Shown: positions 52,024 through 55,784 of the stretch, piece after piece
Layout: each line of letters starts with the position of its first letter
Numbering within the stretch: position 1 is the stretch's first letter
DNA from: Muribaculaceae bacterium
Lineage (GTDB): Bacteria; Bacteroidota; Bacteroidia; Bacteroidales; Muribaculaceae
DNA: 55,784 nt
Direction: 5' to 3'
Assembly: GCA_017619935.1 (NCBI GenBank)
Contig: JAFZRJ010000015.1
Location: 1-55,784 of the forward strand
Position numbers and translations under genes: made by a program
The notes under the pieces: generated by a model
Told to the model about the DNA's origin: nothing
The model's input: the letters and a program-made list of their open reading frames with translations, nothing else
Databases searched by the model: none

Positions 52024-54591
52024 TTAATCGCAGGCCTTGGTGTTCAGCAACTCCTCAAAGGTCTGCTTGCCCCGCCTCAACTGGTGGTTCACCATCAAGT
52101 CCACCAACTTGTTCACGTCATTGGTGATGTCTTCCTTACCAGTGGCATTCTTGATTTTCGTAAGCATCTGCTTCACTTCGTGGTCCGTCATGCCGTCCAA
52201 CAAGCCGTTGTCGATAAGTTCCTTGGCGAACCCGGTCACCTGCTCAACTGTGCCTCGGTCATACTCGCGCTGCTTGCTCATCGCCTGACGCAACTTGTTC
52301 AGGTTGCCACCGATGGCTCGCATCGCCTGTACACGCACATCCTTGTTGTTCCTGTTCTCATCCGTGATGCGGGGCAACTCCACGTCCTTCACTTCCTGGA
52401 CTCCTCCAGCATTCACACGCCTGCTCACCGAATAACGAATATCCTCCTTCTCTGGATTAAATCTCTCGCTCAACGGAATCAAGTTCCCGTTGTCGTCATA
52501 CGTCACAGCATCAGCGCTCTTAATTTGGCTTGAATCGAACACCACGGCATTCCTGATTCGTCCGTCTCCGTCACGCTCTATGCTCGAATCATAACCGAGC
52601 GACTTGAAAGCGTCAATGATGGCATCTGCTTTCGATGCTCCTGCGACAACACTGATTGTTCCGTAAATTCCAAGGTCATCGTAATTTGCCACAAGATCCT
52701 TCGCCACTCTCTGCAGGGCTTTCTCATAACCAGGCGTTCCGTAGGGGATGTAGTCACCAGCAAGTTCTGCAAGCAACGTGTCGCTTTCGCCTTCGTCTAG
52801 TTTACGGAACACTTCTTCAATTTCATGTCTGCGCAACGTGTGTCCTTCGCTCTCCAACGGATGACGAGCGTCAAGGAACACCTGCATGTCGTTTCTGCCG
52901 TAGGTGCTGTTAGACCAACGCGAGAAATTGAATCCCATACCAAGGAAGGCCTGACCCTGCCCTGAACCAATGCGGTTTCGGTCAAAAATATAAAACTCAC
53001 CGCTATCAGTGTTGTGGTGCATTACCAGCGGCTCGCCATCCTTATCTACAACCTTGGTTTCAGGCATGGCTCGCTTCGCTGCTTCCTTTACCATCCTTTC
53101 GGCAGTTTCTGTGTTGCCACTCTCCACCGCTTCCTCAAACTCCTTATTCCGCCTAACCGAATATTTCCCACTTTTTTCACCATTCTCTTGCACATTCCGA
53201 TTTTCTGCACTAACTTTGCCGTCAGAAAGGTGGTCAAGAGTAGAAAGATTTTCGGTTTCTGCCGGCTGCTGGTTTTCAGCAGGACTGATTGAGGTGCTAC
53301 CGTCCTCAGACCACTTTTTTATTATACTAGGCTTATTCTTATATGGGATATGTTTTCCATTCCTGTGCTGATAAAAGAATGTCTTGTGTAATACAATCTT
53401 GTTATTCTCTTTAGATAATTCAGCAACAACCGCATAGCCTTTGTCTAGTTTTTTCACAAAGGCCATTTTTATGTTGTCATCAATTGATAAATCTTTTATG
53501 TCATCATAAGAATCAAGTATCGTTTGAATATTTATATATTCATCAGAACCGAGTTCTGGATGGTGATTGGCTTGGTGATCTATAAGATATCCCTTCCCAC
53601 AATATAGATAATCATTTTCTATAGAAGGAATATTCTTTCTAACAATATCTGGCATAATAGCAATGGGTTCAGGTTCGTTGCCAAATTTCTTAAAAATTTC
53701 ATCCTGCTCTTTCCCTTCTGCCCAATCAATATTCTCTTCTGTCAGCCATCCCATCATTTTCCCCTGAAGTGCTTTCTTTTCTTCAGAGATGTTTTTTCTA
53801 TCAACTTTTGTTGGCCCATCATACCCATTCGAGTAGTCCTCCAAATTCTGGCCATTTTCTTGCGCGGCATGGCGCAAATTATCATTGTCAAAATTGATGG
53901 GATTACGAACATAACCGGGCAAGCGACGGGCATCCTCGCTTTCATCGTGGCTCTCTTCAATGGTGGAGTAATCAAACTCGTCACGCATCTTTTCAAGACC
54001 GGCTTCATCCAGCCCCATCTCACGCAGACCTTCCTCGGTAAGTTCTCCACCACGACGAGGAACCCACTTGCCTCCTTCGGCCTCATTCAGTTGTCGTGCC
54101 TCTGCATCAGTCAATGCACGGGTGATGCGATACGCACCAGTGATAATCATCGGTGTCGCACCGTCCGCAATTTGGTTGGTTCGGTAAATGTAATAACTAT
54201 CCTTGGGGATATATGGCAACCCACCTAACGTGTTGTTGTAATCCCCTTTCTCATTCGTGCCATATTCCCATGCCTGTCGCTGGTAGTCTTTATGCAAATC
54301 GCCATCGGCAGCATACTCAACTTCAAAGAACACGACGTTCTCAGGTATCATGCCGTCGTTGCCAGCAAACTGGGATGCATTAGGATACTCAGCAAGATGT
54401 TTGCCGGGTCTCAACGACAACTTGTTATTCTTCATGCCTCCACCCTGTGTGCCGCTTACCGATACCGCTCCTCGACCTATGCTGTTGGTCAAAGGATTTC
54501 CGTTCTCATCTCGCGTCAAATAGCCAGTGTCAGCATTCAGCCATGTCAATGGTGGCGAACCTGGGTCGTTGCTCAACAGTGCCTTGGTCAT
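52024..54591 (-). CDS. Large polyvalent protein fragment: LPP-associated domain, PBECR-like and ADP-ribosyltransferase-like modules
   Basis: The 855-residue ORF has several modules. Residues about 14-160 match a domain common in phage/ICE polyvalent proteins (TWLNADTGYLTRDENGNP, GGGMKNNKLSLRPGKHL, MIITGAYRITR). Residues about 280-415, encoded by visibly AT-rich DNA, resemble a PBECR-type (barnase/EndoU/RelE) nuclease (NHHPELGSDEYINIQTILDS), moderate confidence. Residues about 510-715 match the ADP-ribosyltransferase of polyvalent proteins (KVVDKDGEPLVMHHNT to NLIPLSERFNPEKEDIRYS). A helical tail ends the ORF. Its start overlaps the next ORF by 62 nt out of frame, so it is probably a truncated piece of a larger gene. 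Confidence 0.7.
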   Translation of the reverse strand: MTKALLSNDPGSPPLTWLNADTGYLTRDENGNPLTNSIGRGAVSVSGTQGGGMKNNKLSLRPGKHLAEYPNASQFAGNDGMIPENVVFFEVEYAADGDLHKDYQRQAWEYGTNEKGDYNNTLGGLPYIPKDSYYIYRTNQIADGATPMIITGAYRITRALTDAEARQLNEAEGGKWVPRRGGELTEEGLREMGLDEAGLEKMRDEFDYSTIEESHDESEDARRLPGYVRNPINFDNDNLRHAAQENGQNLEDYSNGYDGPTKVDRKNISEEKKALQGKMMGWLTEENIDWAEGKEQDEIFKKFGNEPEPIAIMPDIVRKNIPSIENDYLYCGKGYLIDHQANHHPELGSDEYINIQTILDSYDDIKDLSIDDNIKMAFVKKLDKGYAVVAELSKENNKIVLHKTFFYQHRNGKHIPYKNKPSIIKKWSEDGSTSISPAENQQPAETENLSTLDHLSDGKVSAENRNVQENGEKSGKYSVRRNKEFEEAVESGNTETAERMVKEAAKRAMPETKVVDKDGEPLVMHHNTDSGEFYIFDRNRIGSGQGQAFLGMGFNFSRWSNSTYGRNDMQVFLDARHPLESEGHTLRRHEIEEVFRKLDEGESDTLLAELAGDYIPYGTPGYEKALQRVAKDLVANYDDLGIYGTISVVAGASKADAIIDAFKSLGYDSSIERDGDGRIRNAVVFDSSQIKSADAVTYDDNGNLIPLSERFNPEKEDIRYSVSRRVNAGGVQEVKDVELPRITDENRNNKDVRVQAMRAIGGNLNKLRQAMSKQREYDRGTVEQVTGFAKELIDNGLLDGMTDHEVKQMLTKIKNATGKEDITNDVNKLVDLMVNHQLRRGKQTFEELLNTKACD
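52241..52434 (-). repeat. Direct repeat copy A (with 54570-54766)
   Basis: About 194 nt similar to copy B; the first ~115 nt are roughly 94% identical by eye. It encodes PRITDENRNNKDVRVQAMRA and the following GGNLNKLRQAMSKQREYD. Confidence 0.85.
53330..53850 (-). other. AT-rich inserted module within the polyvalent gene
   Basis: This stretch (residues about 248-421) is clearly richer in A/T than its flanks and encodes the PBECR-like segment. The base-composition step at both ends suggests a swapped-in domain. Confidence 0.6.
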
Positions 54592-55504
54592 ACTCGCGCT
54601 GCTTGCTCATCGCCTGACGCAACTTGTTCAGGTTGCCGCCGATGGCTCGCATCGCCTGCACACGAACATCCTTGTTGTTGCGGTTCTTATCCGTGATGCG
54701 AGGCATCTCCACCTCTACCGCATCACGAACACCACCAGCATCCACACGACCCCGCCGCACCGAATAATGTGCGGAGCGATGTTCATCATTTATGCCTTCA
54801 TCTGATTGTGCTTTTTCCTCCACTCTCTGCCTATTTGCAACGATCTCTTCGCGTCCTCGTGAAGTTCCTTGATTTCCTCTGGTGTTAGCCAGTACGATGA
54901 GTTCTTCTGCTTCTTGTCTTGTGAGTCCTTCGATGTTGTCGGCGATACCGAGTCCTTTAAGTTGTTCATTTGTTATACCTATTTCGTTAATTTGTTTAAT
55001 CTGCTCTTCAGTCGGGCGAAGTGCCGTCCCATATCTGCTTGCCATAAGGGTGCTAACAGCCACAACTTTGCCGCCTTTAGATTCGATGTAGTCTTTCAAG
55101 TCACGCAATGTACATCCCATTGTAAACATATCGTCAACAATGATGTATTCACGCCCCCCCTCTACATCGCCATCAAATCGCGCCCTACGAATAAATCGTC
55201 CAACCATATCAGCACCTGTATGACCTGGTTTGTTTATTTGAACCACATCAGACAGTTTAAGCCCATAGTCTTCAAACACCTCAGCATATTGCCCTGGTAA
55301 TTGATTGCAACCAGTACTTTCCGCCGCATGCACGAAAGCCACAATTGCATTTGGGTATCTCTCGGCAAGAGCTTTCACCTTTTCTGGCTTTACAACTTTT
55401 GAAACAAGTTCGGCCGCTGATTGTGCGTCCCCGGCTTTTGCTTTTGAATGGAGTTCCGGGAATCTTGTATTTATTCTTGAGGATTGGATTACCACGTTCT
55501 CCAC
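54530..55504 (-). CDS. Polyvalent protein fragment with phosphoribosyltransferase domain (probably truncated)
   Basis: A phosphoribosyltransferase-type domain of the kind found in phage MuF/polyvalent proteins is visible: RFPELHSKAKAGD, ERYPNAIVAFVHAAESTGCN, NKPGHTGADMVGRF, and the PRPP loop EYIIVDDMFTMGCTL at about residues 115-129 from GTG 55504. The C-terminus repeats the other ORF's PRITDKNRNNKDVRVQAMRA block, then shifts frame and stops after REYDQGTVEQRPRFATIDM. The reading frame stays open to the window edge, but the promoter at 55580-55610 suggests the earlier codons are not translated. GTG 55504 is a guess at the start. Transfer from a phage or ICE is likely. Confidence 0.6.
   Translation of the reverse strand: MENVVIQSSRINTRFPELHSKAKAGDAQSAAELVSKVVKPEKVKALAERYPNAIVAFVHAAESTGCNQLPGQYAEVFEDYGLKLSDVVQINKPGHTGADMVGRFIRRARFDGDVEGGREYIIVDDMFTMGCTLRDLKDYIESKGGKVVAVSTLMASRYGTALRPTEEQIKQINEIGITNEQLKGLGIADNIEGLTRQEAEELIVLANTRGNQGTSRGREEIVANRQRVEEKAQSDEGINDEHRSAHYSVRRGRVDAGGVRDAVEVEMPRITDKNRNNKDVRVQAMRAIGGNLNKLRQAMSKQREYDQGTVEQRPRFATIDMAEC
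54570..54766 (-). repeat. Direct repeat copy B (with 52241-52434)
   Basis: It is the partner of copy A, 197 nt long, in the same orientation and 2.3 kb away. The homology stops at 54570, exactly where the reading frame shifts. Confidence 0.85.
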
Positions 55505-55579
55505 CCCGTCTCTCCAAGGTGCGGTTTGAGGGAGATTCTCCCGTTGACTTCCTACAGCATGGTTGTCAATATCACGATG

Positions 55580-55610
55580 CAAAGTTAAAAAACTTTTCCC
55601 TAATTGCAAA
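55580..55610 (-). promoter_or_regulatory. Promoter upstream of the phosphoribosyltransferase fragment
   Basis: TTTG (55610-55607, minus) and TAACTTTG (55587-55580) with a 19-nt spacer match the Bacteroidetes consensus exactly. It lies inside the open frame, arguing that the coding start is further downstream. Confidence 0.55.
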
Positions 55611-55734
55611 TCATTATCTGATGTTTTTTCATCGTGCAAGGTATATGGAAGTTCAAATAAGAAGTGCGAAAGGTTCTCCTGTTGGAGCGTTAGCGCAATA
55701 CATGAAAAACGCACCGGGGAGCGCCAAGCGGCAA

Positions 55735-55747
55735 GGGGCGGAGCCCC
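55735..55747. other. Short GC-rich hairpin near the window edge
   Basis: GGGGC-GGA-GCCCC forms a small stem-loop in an upstream, probably non-coding stretch. Function not known. Confidence 0.3.
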
Positions 55748-55784
55748 GACGAGCGGATTTCGGTCGAAAATGAGTATATTCACG

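Overview
The window looks like the chromosome of a gut-type Bacteroidales, near Muribaculaceae or Prevotellaceae. The exact family is inference. Supporting signs are Bacteroidetes-style promoters (TTTG or TTG, 19-21 nt, TAnnTTTG) before many genes, the absence of obvious Shine-Dalgarno sequences, a lipoprotein-type TamA (TamL) overlapping tamB, a type IX secretion (T9SS) plug protein and a T9SS C-terminal sorting domain, and several secreted proteins with dockerin-like repeats. No tRNA, rRNA, CRISPR array or insertion sequence was recognised, and no gene-free stretch exceeds about 300 bases.

Layout. 1-1.3 kb: an HTH-DNA methyltransferase fusion with its own promoter. 1.3-8.5 kb: tamL and tamB, overlapping by 4 nt. 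8.6-12.7 kb (minus): a small-molecule transporter, an ADP-ribosylglycohydrolase, a lipoprotein, tatC, tatA and a second lipoprotein. 12.95-13.83 kb: fabD. 13.9-16.2 kb (minus): a Ca/Na antiporter and the T9SS plug protein. 16.4-21 kb: a heterodimeric ABC exporter and a lysine-rich secreted protein. 21-26 kb (minus): asd, argB, prfB and an acyl-CoA synthetase. 26-27.2 kb: a dockerin-SUMF1 protein. 27.4-33.8 kb (plus): pnp, ispE, grpE, dnaJ, an RluA-type pseudouridine synthase and rpsO. 33.9-36 kb: a cardiolipin synthase in an apparent operon with a 103-residue protein that is almost only a T9SS sorting domain, plus a small divergent membrane protein.

36-46.7 kb is the most distinctive chromosomal region. 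Four secreted proteases on the minus strand (M6, S8, M6, M6) all end in a dockerin-like repeat pair. Three of the four pairs have a degenerate second calcium loop. No cohesin or scaffoldin is visible. 46.8-51.4 kb (minus): an SGNH hydrolase, a CapA-like protein, folD and ffh. 51.6-52 kb: a small secreted protein that may be a double-psi beta-barrel.

52-55.8 kb is foreign-looking. Two overlapping, out-of-frame ORFs are fragments of phage/ICE-type large polyvalent proteins. They carry phosphoribosyltransferase, ADP-ribosyltransferase-like and possible PBECR nuclease modules, share a direct repeat of about 195 bp, and include an AT-rich inserted module. The mobile element continues past the right edge.
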